Shown: positions 43,571-52,562, counted from the first letter of the stretch. The stretch: DNA of 64,000 nucleotides from Helicobacter baculiformis (GCF_900197685.1 NZ_FZMF01000019.1:1-64000), one strand, 5' to 3'. Notes: generated by a model from the sequence alone, not told the origin. Numbers and translations are program-made.

Positions 43571-43981
43571 ATGCATTACCAACTTAAGTCTCCCATTCTT
43601 GGTTTTGAGAATATCATGGAAGTTGAACTTACCAAAATAGATGATCTCTTCAGCAAGGTTAGTAGTTTAGATGGCAGTATCAGCCTCGTTTTGGCAAACC
43701 CCTATAAACTCAGAGAATACAGCTTTAGTATTCCTAAATATATCGAATTGCTTCTCGAGCTCGATGCTAGCTCTGAAGTGGAGGTTTATTGCGTGGTGGT
43801 GGTGCAGAAGAATTTAGAAGATTCAATGGTCAATTTTCTAGCCCCCCTTATTTTTAACCCCAGTAATGGTTATGCTGCCCAAATCCCCCTATCCATCATG
43901 GATTACCCCGATTTTGGGTTTAGAGAAACCATTAAATCTTTTGTGCCACCCGTGCAGGCAAGTATGCACGCCAGTTATTAG
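43571..43981 (+). CDS. fliW: Flagellar assembly factor FliW
   Basis: 136-residue protein that binds flagellin and antagonises CsrA. Family features: YQLKSPILGFENIMEVEL at the N-terminus, SLVLANPYKLREYSF, and LAPLIFNPSNGYAAQI in the middle. The start is the ATG at 43571 with AAGGAAC upstream, rather than the longer open frame. It is followed after 2 bases by murG, the same pair as HP1154-HP1155 in H. pylori. Confidence 0.92.
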   Translation: MHYQLKSPILGFENIMEVELTKIDDLFSKVSSLDGSISLVLANPYKLREYSFSIPKYIELLLELDASSEVEVYCVVVVQKNLEDSMVNFLAPLIFNPSNGYAAQIPLSIMDYPDFGFRETIKSFVPPVQASMHASY

Positions 43982-43983
43982 CC

Positions 43984-45072
43984 GTGTTTGCCATCAGCGG
44001 CGGGGGAACGGGAGGGCATTTGTGCATCGCCAAAGCCCTAGCTCAAGAGTTAGTTAATCGGGGCGAGTCCTTAATCTACCTAGGTAGCACGGCTGGGCAG
44101 GATCGTGCGTGGTTTGAGACGAGTCCTTTATTTGTGGAACGCTACTTTTTAGAGACTAGCGGGGTGGTCAACAAGAATTTTATTCAGAAAATCCCCGCGC
44201 TTTGGGCACAACTTAAAGGGGCTAAAAAAGCGTTAGGCTTGCTTAAAGCACATCATGTGCGTGCGCTTATTAGTGTGGGAGGCTTTAGCGCAGGACCGGG
44301 CACTCTAGCTAGTATTTTTTCTAATATTCCCCTATACATACACGAACAAAATGCCATTGAGGGCGTGCTCAACAAGTACACAACTCCTTACGCTAAGCGC
44401 ATTTTTGGGAGTTTTGTACCTGAAAAACCTCACTCTAAATTTAGCCAAACTCCCTACCCCGTGCAAGAAGTTTTCTTTGAAAAGGCACGCATTCGTAACA
44501 AAATTGAAACTATTTTATTCTTAGGAGGATCGCAAGGGGCGAGTGCGCTTAATGAATTTGCCCTTTTATGTGCGAGAGAATTACTCCAAAGAGGCATGAA
44601 AATCATTCATCAGTGTGGTGCGCTCAATTTTGAGCGTATCGCTACGCTCTATAAAGGTTTGGGGATTTTAGATAGTGTCGATCTTTTCGCCTTTGAGCCT
44701 TGTTTGGCAAAAAAAATGCAACAGGCAGATATTTGCGTGAGTCGGGCAGGCGCTAGCAGCGTGTGGGAACTTTGCGCCAACAATTTGCCAACTATGTTCG
44801 TGCCCTATCCGCATGCCACTGATAACCACCAATATTTCAATGCGCTAGAATTTGAGCAAGAAGGTTTAGCTAGAATCGTCTTCCAGCATGCTCTGCACCC
44901 TGATAAGCTTTTTAATTTCATAGAGTGGTTGCAAACCCCCAAAGCGGAGGGTCTTTATATTTCTCAAGTAAGCTCAGGGCTTAGGACTAAAATTTCTAAT
45001 GATGGGGCGCGTGTGATTATAGATCAAATCTTAGCCGATTTGCCACCCATGCCATCAGATTCTCCAGCTTAA
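43984..45072 (+). CDS. murG: UDP-GlcNAc transferase MurG (lipid II synthesis)
   Basis: 362-residue GT-B glycosyltransferase that converts lipid I to lipid II on the inner membrane face. N-terminal SGGGTGGHLCIAKAL, ISVGGFSAGPG, the LGGSQGASALNE motif and the UDP-binding SRAGASSVWEL segment are all intact. The start is GTG at 43984, 2 bases after the fliW stop, fixed by the conserved FAISGGGTGGH N-terminus. Confidence 0.95.
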   Translation: MFAISGGGTGGHLCIAKALAQELVNRGESLIYLGSTAGQDRAWFETSPLFVERYFLETSGVVNKNFIQKIPALWAQLKGAKKALGLLKAHHVRALISVGGFSAGPGTLASIFSNIPLYIHEQNAIEGVLNKYTTPYAKRIFGSFVPEKPHSKFSQTPYPVQEVFFEKARIRNKIETILFLGGSQGASALNEFALLCARELLQRGMKIIHQCGALNFERIATLYKGLGILDSVDLFAFEPCLAKKMQQADICVSRAGASSVWELCANNLPTMFVPYPHATDNHQYFNALEFEQEGLARIVFQHALHPDKLFNFIEWLQTPKAEGLYISQVSSGLRTKISNDGARVIIDQILADLPPMPSDSPA

Positions 45073-45122
45073 CATTTAATGTAATAGCGAAAGCTAGGGG
45101 GCTTCACAACGCGAGCGGTAAG

Positions 45123-45842
45123 TTAGGTATGTTTTTTTATCAAGGCGTGTTCCACCTCTAATTTAGCCAGTTCTAACTGGTTGTGGGCTTGGGCGCGCCG
45201 ATCAAAGCTTATTTTTAGCTTTTGGGCGATGTTTTCTTGCACGCTTAAGGGCAGAAGGGGGATGATCGCATCGCCAATTTTTTGAGTGCTCCAATGGGCG
45301 ATGATGGAGCCTATGCTATTTCTCTGGGCTTGTAGCCGTGTGGTTTGGTGATTGAGGCATAGGGCTAAATACTGCGGGTTTATTTTGGTTTTGTCCTTGA
45401 TGGCAAGGCGTAAGACGCCTCGGCTTAAGACCACTTCTAGGTTATGGGGCACACAATAAGCAATCCCCACACTCCCATCCTTGCTCAACAACACTTCCCC
45501 CTCTTTAGGGTAAAGGGGTTCTAACTCTGCACTAGGGCTTAGAAAGACTTCGCTAGGGCTGATTCCAAAGGGGCTAAGATTGCTCACCCGCATAAAGGGC
45601 ACTCCTATATCTTTGTAAGCCCCACTTCCCGGCTCAATGGACTTTTTGATCTGCGCCAACTCTTTGAGCCGTGCATGGGGGCGGGCTTTAAGAAATGCTT
45701 CATTGTGTTCATATTTTTCTTGGTAAAACTCCGCGTCCAAACGCCCGCTACTGCCTAGACTTTGCTTTAAGGTCTTGATACTGTGGTTTCTTTGGTTTAA
45801 AAGCAAAGTTTCTAGCAAGAGCCACTGGGCTAAACGCGCCAA
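45123..45842 (-). CDS. HsdS fragment: third target-recognition domain
   Basis: 239 residues that look like one half of a type I specificity subunit: a conserved lead-in (SLGSSGRLDAEFYQEKYEH), a target-recognition domain, then a helical conserved region (LPLSVQENIAQKL). The lead-in repeats the one inside the upstream hsdS gene (SFLSTGRLDAEFYQSKYEH). The assigned TTG start at 45842 has no clear ribosome site, and the open frame continues upstream without a stop through the GA tract at 45882-45894, where it would join the upstream hsdS frame after gain of one GA unit. It may be expressed only as part of a fusion. Confidence 0.7.
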   Translation of the reverse strand: MARLAQWLLLETLLLNQRNHSIKTLKQSLGSSGRLDAEFYQEKYEHNEAFLKARPHARLKELAQIKKSIEPGSGAYKDIGVPFMRVSNLSPFGISPSEVFLSPSAELEPLYPKEGEVLLSKDGSVGIAYCVPHNLEVVLSRGVLRLAIKDKTKINPQYLALCLNHQTTRLQAQRNSIGSIIAHWSTQKIGDAIIPLLPLSVQENIAQKLKISFDRRAQAHNQLELAKLEVEHALIKKHT

Positions 45843-45867
45843 ATGGCGGGCACGCTTTAAGTGATAT

Positions 45868-47298
45868 TTAAGTTTTTGCGATCTCTCTCTCTCTGCTTAA
45901 AGCCCCTTCTACCTCTGCTCTTGCTTGGACTAACAAGCTTTTAGCCTCTTGGCGGTGCTTTAAGCTTTCTTGTAAAAGCGTGGCGATTTGCTCTTGGACA
46001 TTTAGGGGGATTTTGGGAACAAAAATATTTTGCATATCTGCATAGGATAAATTAGTTTGCACGCCTCCTGTACCTATGCGTTCAAATTGCAATCTCCCCA
46101 TCACAGAATTGAGGTAAAGGGCTAAAACTTCAGGGATAAAATTTTTAACTCTAATTTTTAAAATCCTTTGGTTAAGCATGGCTTCGATTTCTGTATGCAC
46201 CACACAAGCCAAGCCGATACTGCCTGACATCGATATGAGTAAGTCCCCTTTTTGTAATTTATCTTTTGGGCTTAATTCTTTAGCTTGAGCGGGTAAGTAA
46301 ATCACATTTTGAGTATCTAGGGTATTTCTTTTGATATTGTTGATTCGAATCAGCATCAGGGCGTTAGATTGCTGTTGGTCTAAATAATCCACACTTTTAA
46401 AGGCAAAACCACTAGAATACTCATGCACTAAATCCTTAAGGGGGACAACACCATTTACATACTCTCTTAAGCAAGTTTCTAGGTGTTCATATTTGCTTTG
46501 GTAAAACTCCGCATCGAGCCGCCCCGTGCTTAAAAAGCTTTCTTTCAAGCTCTTGATTTGGTGTTCTTTGGGTGGGGCTTTGGGCAGTGTGCCTAATTCT
46601 TGCTCTAATAGCCCTTGTGCCTCTTTATAAAGGGCTTTGCTCTGTTCTAAGCAGGCGTGGGCGTTTTTAACGAGCTGGGCGATGTGTTCTTGAAAGTCTA
46701 GAGGGAGAAGGGGGATTTTGAGTCGCCTTACTTCCTCTAAATTGAGATTATACTGCCCGGTTGGTCTAGCTATCCTGCCAATTTGTGATAGCGCATTATC
46801 AGTTTGCAACACAACAAAAAGATAGGCTGGCAAAATTTCTTTGTGTGTAACCCGACAAAATGCCATTGCTTGCGTTATATTTGACTTACGAAAGCCAATG
46901 GGGACATAAGCCACTCTACCTATAACATCTATTGTTGCTCCAACAATGTTAATTAACACGTCTTCATCGCAAATTTGAGTACGCCCCATTTGCCTGTTTG
47001 TGTTTTCATCAATAAAAAAATAGTCGTCTGTGTTGGATAAAATGGAGTTTCTTATGTTCGTTGTTTTTAGTAAAACAACCCCTGTTTTTAGGTCATTGTC
47101 CCTATCCTTTGGCGTGATTCCGCTTCTAATTATGCAAAGACTACCCAAAGTAACAAAATCATAATGTTTCTCCTCATTCTCCACCCACTCCCCCTTAAAA
47201 TACTCCGCGTCCATGCGCTTGGTGGGGTTGTCTCGCCACACTTCGCTTAACTTTAAAACGCTGATCTCTAAATGGGGGTAGTTTTGGGCTAGGGGCAT
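45868..47298 (-). CDS. hsdS: Type I-like specificity subunit HsdS (two recognition domains)
   Basis: 476 residues with two target-recognition domains (~45-200 and ~285-435) separated by helical conserved regions (LPLDFQEHIAQLVKNAH; IPLNVQEQIATLL), the usual full HsdS layout. It determines which DNA site the partner methyltransferase-nuclease at 48619 acts on. AAGGAAA precedes the ATG. The C-terminus ends in SREREIAKT, encoded by a GA repeat, and the next recognition domain lies in another frame directly downstream. A 115-base AT-rich gap separates it from the upstream genes and probably holds its own promoter. Confidence 0.88.
   Translation of the reverse strand: MPLAQNYPHLEISVLKLSEVWRDNPTKRMDAEYFKGEWVENEEKHYDFVTLGSLCIIRSGITPKDRDNDLKTGVVLLKTTNIRNSILSNTDDYFFIDENTNRQMGRTQICDEDVLINIVGATIDVIGRVAYVPIGFRKSNITQAMAFCRVTHKEILPAYLFVVLQTDNALSQIGRIARPTGQYNLNLEEVRRLKIPLLPLDFQEHIAQLVKNAHACLEQSKALYKEAQGLLEQELGTLPKAPPKEHQIKSLKESFLSTGRLDAEFYQSKYEHLETCLREYVNGVVPLKDLVHEYSSGFAFKSVDYLDQQQSNALMLIRINNIKRNTLDTQNVIYLPAQAKELSPKDKLQKGDLLISMSGSIGLACVVHTEIEAMLNQRILKIRVKNFIPEVLALYLNSVMGRLQFERIGTGGVQTNLSYADMQNIFVPKIPLNVQEQIATLLQESLKHRQEAKSLLVQARAEVEGALSREREIAKT
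45882..45894 (-). repeat. GA dinucleotide repeat at the 3' end of hsdS
   Basis: A(GA)6 on the minus strand, encoding SRERE just before the hsdS TAA at 45868. One extra GA unit (or loss of two) moves translation into the frame of the downstream specificity fragment, with no stop in between, giving a predicted 725-residue protein. This is a simple-sequence contingency layout. Confidence 0.8.
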
Positions 47299-47413
47299 GG
47301 ATTTCCTTAATTCTAGTTTTTTAACGCAAGTTTCATCAATTTTAATATAAAATAGGCGCGCTCAACTACCGGTGGTAGAAAGAGATGGTCTGCAGTGCCT
47401 TAATCTGCACCCA

Positions 47414-47911
47414 TTAAAACCACGCGCAATTTTTAAGTTTCGGGTCGTCGTTATAGGCTTTATAGCGGTCTTCATAAGTCTTTTTGTTGTCGTTTTTATC
47501 AATGTAAAAGCCAGTAACAAGAAAGATTGCCTCCCCTTTGTGTGCCTTTTGCAAAATCACCACAAAATCAAAATCATAGAGCCATAGGTACAGCCTTATT
47601 TTCTTGTCTAAGTAGTAAAACAATTTGACATGGGGTTTTGCGTAATCTAAGATAATTTGCTTAATCCACCCGATTCTGCGAGCCCTTTCTAGGTCAAATA
47701 CCCTTTTATTCTCTTTGTTTCGCCTTGTGATTAAATGCCAAAAGACTTGTTCTTTTTGGTTGGGGCAGCCTGAGGGTTGCAAGGGGTCAGTATAAAAGCG
47801 ATTAGCAAGATAAAGGGGCGTGTTTATAAAATCTTGCTTAAATTGTTGGTAGGCAAGCTCTACCATCTCCTCCTCACAAGCACATGCGCTAAAATCTAAG
47901 AGCGGGTACAT
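47414..47911 (-). CDS. Candidate RNase-like toxin (PBECR-type fold)
   Basis: 165 residues. The pattern NTPLYLANRFYTDP, EQVFWHLITR, FDLERARRIGWIKQIIL, KIRLYLWLYDFDFVVIL and AIFLVTGFYID resembles the phage Barnase-EndoU-ColicinE5/D-RelE-like nuclease group found in toxins and near restriction genes. The assignment is from remembered motif pattern, with no catalytic residue proven. Its ATG overlaps the DUF3800 stop (TAATG), so the two are made together. No separate antitoxin is evident; the DUF3800 protein would be the nearest candidate partner. Confidence 0.5.
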   Translation of the reverse strand: MYPLLDFSACACEEEMVELAYQQFKQDFINTPLYLANRFYTDPLQPSGCPNQKEQVFWHLITRRNKENKRVFDLERARRIGWIKQIILDYAKPHVKLFYYLDKKIRLYLWLYDFDFVVILQKAHKGEAIFLVTGFYIDKNDNKKTYEDRYKAYNDDPKLKNCAWF

Positions 47912-48618
47912 TAGGCGTTTTCTTTGAGCGCAATTTTAAATACATTGAATTTCCTCTCCCAAGGGGGTGTCCCCTCTTCAAGCTTAAAGCCCGCCCACTC
48001 CTCGATTTTTTGGACGACATGGTTTTTGATGGGGCTTTGGTGGGGGATGTCATCGCGGGCTTTGTAGGCGATCGCCCCTATGAGCATGTCGGTAAGCTGG
48101 ATAATTTGGGATTGATGAGACCTAACGGTAAAGCATTGGGCTTGGATGGTGCCTTTGTATTGATTGTGTAGCACTCTCTCTAATTCGTGCATCCGCACCG
48201 CACATTTTGAGTCTTTGTAGTCTAGGTAAATTTTGATGGCGGTTTGGGGTTCTATGAGATTTCTCAACACATAATAAAACATCTTGTAATAGAAAATGTC
48301 TGGGTTGCTTTGATTGTAGCGGTCGTGCTCTAGCGCTCTTTTATCAGGAACTAAAATAGCTTGAAAGTGCAGATGGACGCTAGAAAAGAAAAACTCTAAC
48401 AAAGTGTCATAAAATTCCATTTGGAGGTGGATTAACTTTGTCCATTTAAGTTCTTTTTGGTGGTTGAACTGGCGTTTTAGATCCTTGATTGCTTGGTTGA
48501 TGGGGGCTAATTCGCTTGCAGGTAGGCTGATTGCTCCTAGCACCATCACCTTAGAGCCTAAAGAAGGGTTATAGTCTAAGTGATTACTCTCATCACAAAA
48601 AATTTTATACTCTTGCAT
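47911..48618 (-). CDS. DUF3800-family protein
   Basis: 235 residues with the DUF3800 hallmark N-terminus YKIFCDESNH (acidic DES motif), IYLDYKDSK in the middle and LTDMLIGAIAYK (second Asp) near residue 180, a layout suggestive of an RNase H-like fold. Such proteins are frequent in phage-defence and mobile regions, with no settled role. The ATG immediately follows the TGA of the methyltransferase-nuclease gene, and its stop overlaps the next start, so it is embedded in the restriction operon. Confidence 0.75.
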   Translation of the reverse strand: MQEYKIFCDESNHLDYNPSLGSKVMVLGAISLPASELAPINQAIKDLKRQFNHQKELKWTKLIHLQMEFYDTLLEFFFSSVHLHFQAILVPDKRALEHDRYNQSNPDIFYYKMFYYVLRNLIEPQTAIKIYLDYKDSKCAVRMHELERVLHNQYKGTIQAQCFTVRSHQSQIIQLTDMLIGAIAYKARDDIPHQSPIKNHVVQKIEEWAGFKLEEGTPPWERKFNVFKIALKENA

Positions 48619-51219
48619 TCACTCTCTCCAAAAACTCAAACCCTCGCTCTTAGCAAACTCAATAAATGCTTCAGCGATGCCATCTTGGGTTAAGCCCTCA
48701 TGGTTAAACAAATCGTGTTGGACAATCAAATGCCCATGTTTGTCTAAAAGGGGGCGGGTTTTTTGGGTGGCGGTTTGGATCGTGGCTTGTTTTTGTTGTG
48801 TGGGGTTAAGTTTTTTATATTCTTGCGCGCTGATTTTGCGCCCTTCAAATTCTATAAAGTTAGCCGCCTCTAGGTTGGGGTAGGTGGTGTAAAAGTCCTT
48901 TAGGTTTAATTCTTCTATGCTGGGTTGCCCTGCTGTGGTGCGCTCTAATTTGACAATCTCTTGTTTGACATAGATTTTATCCCCGGAGTTGTCCTTGCTG
49001 GATTCTTGCATGGTGGCAAAGAAGATATTGTAATCCTCTTGGTAGGGGCATAAGAGCTCATCCCATTTTTGCACGAATAACACGCTGGTTTTTGTGCCCG
49101 TGTGGGGCTTAAAGACATTGGGATGTAAGCCCACCACCGCCAAAATGCGGGCGTGCTCAGCAATGAAGGTGCGGATATTTTGATCGCTGGTGTTGTTGAA
49201 GCGCCCTTGGGGCAATACAATTGCCATGCGCCCCCCGGGTTTGAGCAGGTTTAAAGTCCTTTCAATGAAGAGAATGTCGCGAGTGATTTGCTTACACTCA
49301 TTGACAACAATTTGTTGATACCCACTGGGGGTTTTGATGAGATAGCCCGGATGGTTTAGCATTTCTAGGTATGTGGGGGGTTTTTCAAAGATATGCCCTT
49401 GAGCGATGGCTTCCTCAACGATCTTTTCTTGTTTTGTCTGTTTGGTGGTGGGAGACACCTTTTGATTCACTCTGCGTTTTTTATACCCTGCCTCAGTTTC
49501 CACAAGGTCTTCTCGCCTTTCTCGATCCTCGTGCGTTGCCGTGATGTCCCTGAGGGTGATTGTCTGTCTTAGGGTGTAGTGTTTTAAAATCTCATTTTCT
49601 TTGATATTACCCGCAAAGGGAGGGTTAGCCATCACAAGGTCAAATTCAAAACATTTATAACTGCGCTTGCGATCGTCTTTTTCTCGTTCTTCTTCGGGGA
49701 GCTTTTTCTCTAGGTCCTCAAAGTTCTTATTAAAGGCTTTGGTGGCTTTGTCAATGTCCTTTTGGGCGTGCCATTTGGTAAAATCTAGGGAGTTGAGTTT
49801 AAAGACATTGCTGTGTCCATCCCCGGCAATGAGATTGAGCATTTTAGAAATTCTCGTGGTGCGGGGGTCGAAATCAATGGCAAAAATATGGTTCTCGACA
49901 TATTCTGTCGCTTTCAGGGGCTTCTTATCCGCTGTGAACATTTCACTTTCGGGTAAGTTGAGTGCTTGGTAAATTTGCCGCCACACATAAAAACAAGTGT
50001 GGATGGGAAAGCCACAACTCCCACTAGCTGGATCGATCATGCTTTCCCCTTCCTTAGGGTTTAGCATTCTCACGCACATATCGATCACATAACGGGGGGT
50101 GAAAAACTGCCCCTTTTCGCCCTTAGAGTCCTTGTTGGCAAGGTATTCAAAGGCATCGTCAATCACTTCTAAATTGGAGTTAAAAAACTTGCATTTTTGC
50201 AAGCTCCCCACACAGATTTCTAGGTGATCGGGGGTTAGGGCGATCTTGCTCTCTTTGGCAAAAATCCCTTGCCATTTTTCTTTAGCTTTTGTGAAAAGAT
50301 CTTGTATGCGTTGGTTTAAACTCTCGTTATCCTCATTTCTTAGAGCAAACTCTAGGGGGCGCATGCTCTGATATAGCTTTAAAAGTTGTCCTTGATCTAC
50401 CCCCTGTTTTTCTAGTTTATGGTATTCTTTGATTTTTTCTTCGTCGTAGCGGTAGGCTTGCAATTCATCATAAAGTTTGGCAAAAATGAGTTTGAAGACT
50501 TCCTCAAAGGCATTTTCTCCGCTATTGGCAAGGACATCATCTTCAATCAATAGAATCTTGTCTTTCAAGCTCACCCGGTTGTTCTGCAAAATGTCTTGTT
50601 TTTGCAAATCTATATAGGTGAAACGCTCATTAAAAATATCTTTAATATCCTGATCGACACTAGGCAAATACAACATTTCTGTAAAGGTGTTGGGCTCTTT
50701 GCGTTGCCAAACCATTAAATCGTTGCCATTGCACCACACACACAAAGGTGCGCCTGTGCCGTTGGCATAGCTTTGGGCTTGGGCGAATCCATCTTTGTGT
50801 TGTGGTGCTTTGAGCTCTATCACAATGTATTCCCGTGTTTTAGATTCATTGAGTACTGCAATATCGATGCGTTTGCTGGAATCAGACCCTAAATTCACTT
50901 TACGCTCTACATCGATACGATCTAAAGGATAACCGTATTCTGTGGTGAGCTTATCGATAAAGAGTTGGCGGATCACTTCTTCTGGTTTGAGCAACACTTT
51001 TGTATAGCGTACTAAACAGGACACTTGATAGGCGATATTGCCTTTTTTGTCTGTTGTGGCAACGAGGCGGTTTTCAAGAGCTTGGATCGCTTGACTAGAA
51101 AAAAACTTCAAATTTGAGGTATCAAGGATTTGCTCTAAGCGCATGGGATGCCTAACTGGGAGATGTGGGCTAAGGGGGTGATTGATGGGGTAAACTGAGT
51201 ATGCATTGGGTAACTCCAT
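48619..51219 (-). CDS. Fused nuclease-methyltransferase (HsdR-N + HsdM)
   Basis: 866 residues combining restriction and modification. Residues ~75-140 carry a PD-(D/E)xK nuclease site (Asp119 in RIDIAVL, then ELK at 135-137). After a linker comes an N6-adenine methyltransferase of HsdM type: GQFFTPRYVIDMCVRM, MIDPASGSCGF, and the catalytic NPPF (FDLVMANPPFAGN near residue 530). There is no separate translocase HsdR. This arrangement with a separate S subunit resembles BcgI-type systems. Alternative starts exist (ATG at 51144); I kept the longer one. It is divergent from the vWA operon. Confidence 0.85.
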   Translation of the reverse strand: MELPNAYSVYPINHPLSPHLPVRHPMRLEQILDTSNLKFFSSQAIQALENRLVATTDKKGNIAYQVSCLVRYTKVLLKPEEVIRQLFIDKLTTEYGYPLDRIDVERKVNLGSDSSKRIDIAVLNESKTREYIVIELKAPQHKDGFAQAQSYANGTGAPLCVWCNGNDLMVWQRKEPNTFTEMLYLPSVDQDIKDIFNERFTYIDLQKQDILQNNRVSLKDKILLIEDDVLANSGENAFEEVFKLIFAKLYDELQAYRYDEEKIKEYHKLEKQGVDQGQLLKLYQSMRPLEFALRNEDNESLNQRIQDLFTKAKEKWQGIFAKESKIALTPDHLEICVGSLQKCKFFNSNLEVIDDAFEYLANKDSKGEKGQFFTPRYVIDMCVRMLNPKEGESMIDPASGSCGFPIHTCFYVWRQIYQALNLPESEMFTADKKPLKATEYVENHIFAIDFDPRTTRISKMLNLIAGDGHSNVFKLNSLDFTKWHAQKDIDKATKAFNKNFEDLEKKLPEEEREKDDRKRSYKCFEFDLVMANPPFAGNIKENEILKHYTLRQTITLRDITATHEDRERREDLVETEAGYKKRRVNQKVSPTTKQTKQEKIVEEAIAQGHIFEKPPTYLEMLNHPGYLIKTPSGYQQIVVNECKQITRDILFIERTLNLLKPGGRMAIVLPQGRFNNTSDQNIRTFIAEHARILAVVGLHPNVFKPHTGTKTSVLFVQKWDELLCPYQEDYNIFFATMQESSKDNSGDKIYVKQEIVKLERTTAGQPSIEELNLKDFYTTYPNLEAANFIEFEGRKISAQEYKKLNPTQQKQATIQTATQKTRPLLDKHGHLIVQHDLFNHEGLTQDGIAEAFIEFAKSEGLSFWRE

Positions 51220-51433
51220 ATCCTTGATTTGACAACACCAAAGGTAGAACCGCTGTGTTTACATTTTTTTGCGGCATCGTCGGCGCTAAAAAAGTGCAAT
51301 TGTAACATGTTTTGTGTGTCTCTATTTTGCCCGTTCGCAGAGCAAGATTCTCAAGATTCTTAAAGATATGCTCGTTCCCACAAGCGGTGCAGTTTAAGAT
51401 AATTTTTATATAAAAACTGCCAGAATTTCGGAT
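51220..51433. promoter_or_regulatory. Divergent promoter region of the defence island
   Basis: 214 AT-rich bases between the restriction genes and the vWA operon. TATATA at about 51408 is a plausible -10 for the plus-strand operon. No clear operator repeat or regulator gene is visible, so control of the two sides is unknown. Confidence 0.4.
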
Positions 51434-52219
51434 ATGTTGTGCCTAGATAGGGCTCAAGGCGATGCGCATCAAGAATTGAAAGTGGCGATTGATTTTTGTA
51501 AAGGGGGTCTTTTGGCAATCGACATTTCTAACTACACAATCGAAGAACGTTTTATCCCTATTTTTTTGCTTTTAGATACCAGTGCCTCTATGAACACTCT
51601 CATGCCGGGGGGTCAAACGCGTCTTGAATGCTTAGATGTGTGCGTGCGACTTATGATCGATTTACTCAAAGAACAAGCTAGACTGGAAAATTTTTCCAAG
51701 TTGGCAATCATCACCTTTGGGCTTAATGGCGTGGCGTTGTATACATCCTTAAGCAAGATAGAAACTATTCACTTCAAGCCTTTATCTGCGGGGGGGGGTA
51801 ACACTCCCTTAGGTGGCGCTTTAAGATTAGCAAGAGATCTAATTCACGACAAAACGACTTTTCTAGAGAAGTTCTACACCCCCTACACGATCTTAGTGTC
51901 TGATGGAGAACCCAATGACGCGTGGGAAGAACCTTTGCATGATTTTATCCACAATAAAGAGAATAGAAGCTCTAAGAGTGTCCGCTATAGTGTTTTTATC
52001 GGGGAAAGGGGCAAAGAACCCCAGGCGATTAAAGATTTTAGCGGTGAAAATATTTTTTACGCTGATAATGTAGATTCTCTCATCCAATGCTTTAAAGCCA
52101 TTACCACAGCTGTAACTCAAAAAGTTTCTCCAACTTTTGCCAAAAATCCCCCTCTTCAAAATACAAATGCGCATAACGATATTTTAGACGATCTAGATAG
52201 ACAGATTGATGAACTTTAA
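51434..52219 (+). CDS. vWA-domain protein (TerY-like)
   Basis: 261 residues built on a von Willebrand A domain with an intact metal-ion-dependent adhesion site: DTSASMNT near residue 48, a GGGNTPLGGAL Thr and VSDGEPND Asp. Cytosolic (no signal peptide). In TerY-P systems a vWA protein is encoded with a PP2C phosphatase and a kinase, the exact neighbours here, and is thought to scaffold a complex. The ribosome site is poor, so the start could be slightly different. The C-terminal tail (LDDLDRQIDEL) is acidic. Confidence 0.8.
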   Translation: MLCLDRAQGDAHQELKVAIDFCKGGLLAIDISNYTIEERFIPIFLLLDTSASMNTLMPGGQTRLECLDVCVRLMIDLLKEQARLENFSKLAIITFGLNGVALYTSLSKIETIHFKPLSAGGGNTPLGGALRLARDLIHDKTTFLEKFYTPYTILVSDGEPNDAWEEPLHDFIHNKENRSSKSVRYSVFIGERGKEPQAIKDFSGENIFYADNVDSLIQCFKAITTAVTQKVSPTFAKNPPLQNTNAHNDILDDLDRQIDEL

Positions 52220-52562
52220 AAACCCCAGTATTTATCTAATCCTAGATGATTCGGGTTCTATGCAAGAGTGGGGAAAGATGCAAGCAAGTCTCTATCTAGC
52301 GCGCACTCTCAAGCAATCCTGTGATCTCTTAGGCTGTACTTGTGAAATTCTCAGACTTAAGGATGCTTCTAGCTTAACTCCTAGTATTCTCATTAGCGAT
52401 GGATTATTTGAAAAACCTAATTTTAAGGTGTGTGCTTGTCTTGCTGTGGGCGTAGATGCAAACAAAGAACATTTAGTCCAAATAAGTCGGGCATGTTATG
52501 AGCCAGAACATGCCTTAAATGCGCTGCATCATGTCTTATTGGAAGCTGGTTTGTTGGCATGA
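52209..52562 (+). CDS. Small second vWA-like protein
   Basis: 117 residues consisting of little more than the start of a vWA fold: ILDDSGSMQEW (MIDAS DxSxS) near the N-terminus and LISDGLFE further on, then CACLAVGVDA and a terminal helix. Much shorter than a full vWA domain (~180), so it may be a specialised partner rather than an active scaffold. Its ATG lies 11 bases inside the first vWA gene and its end overlaps the PP2C start, indicating coupled synthesis. Confidence 0.7.
   Translation: MNFKNPSIYLILDDSGSMQEWGKMQASLYLARTLKQSCDLLGCTCEILRLKDASSLTPSILISDGLFEKPNFKVCACLAVGVDANKEHLVQISRACYEPEHALNALHHVLLEAGLLA

Noticed and set aside
47366-47378. CTACC/GGTAG palindrome upstream of hsdS as a terminator
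   Set aside because: Only five base pairs with a three-base loop and no U-run; too weak to call.
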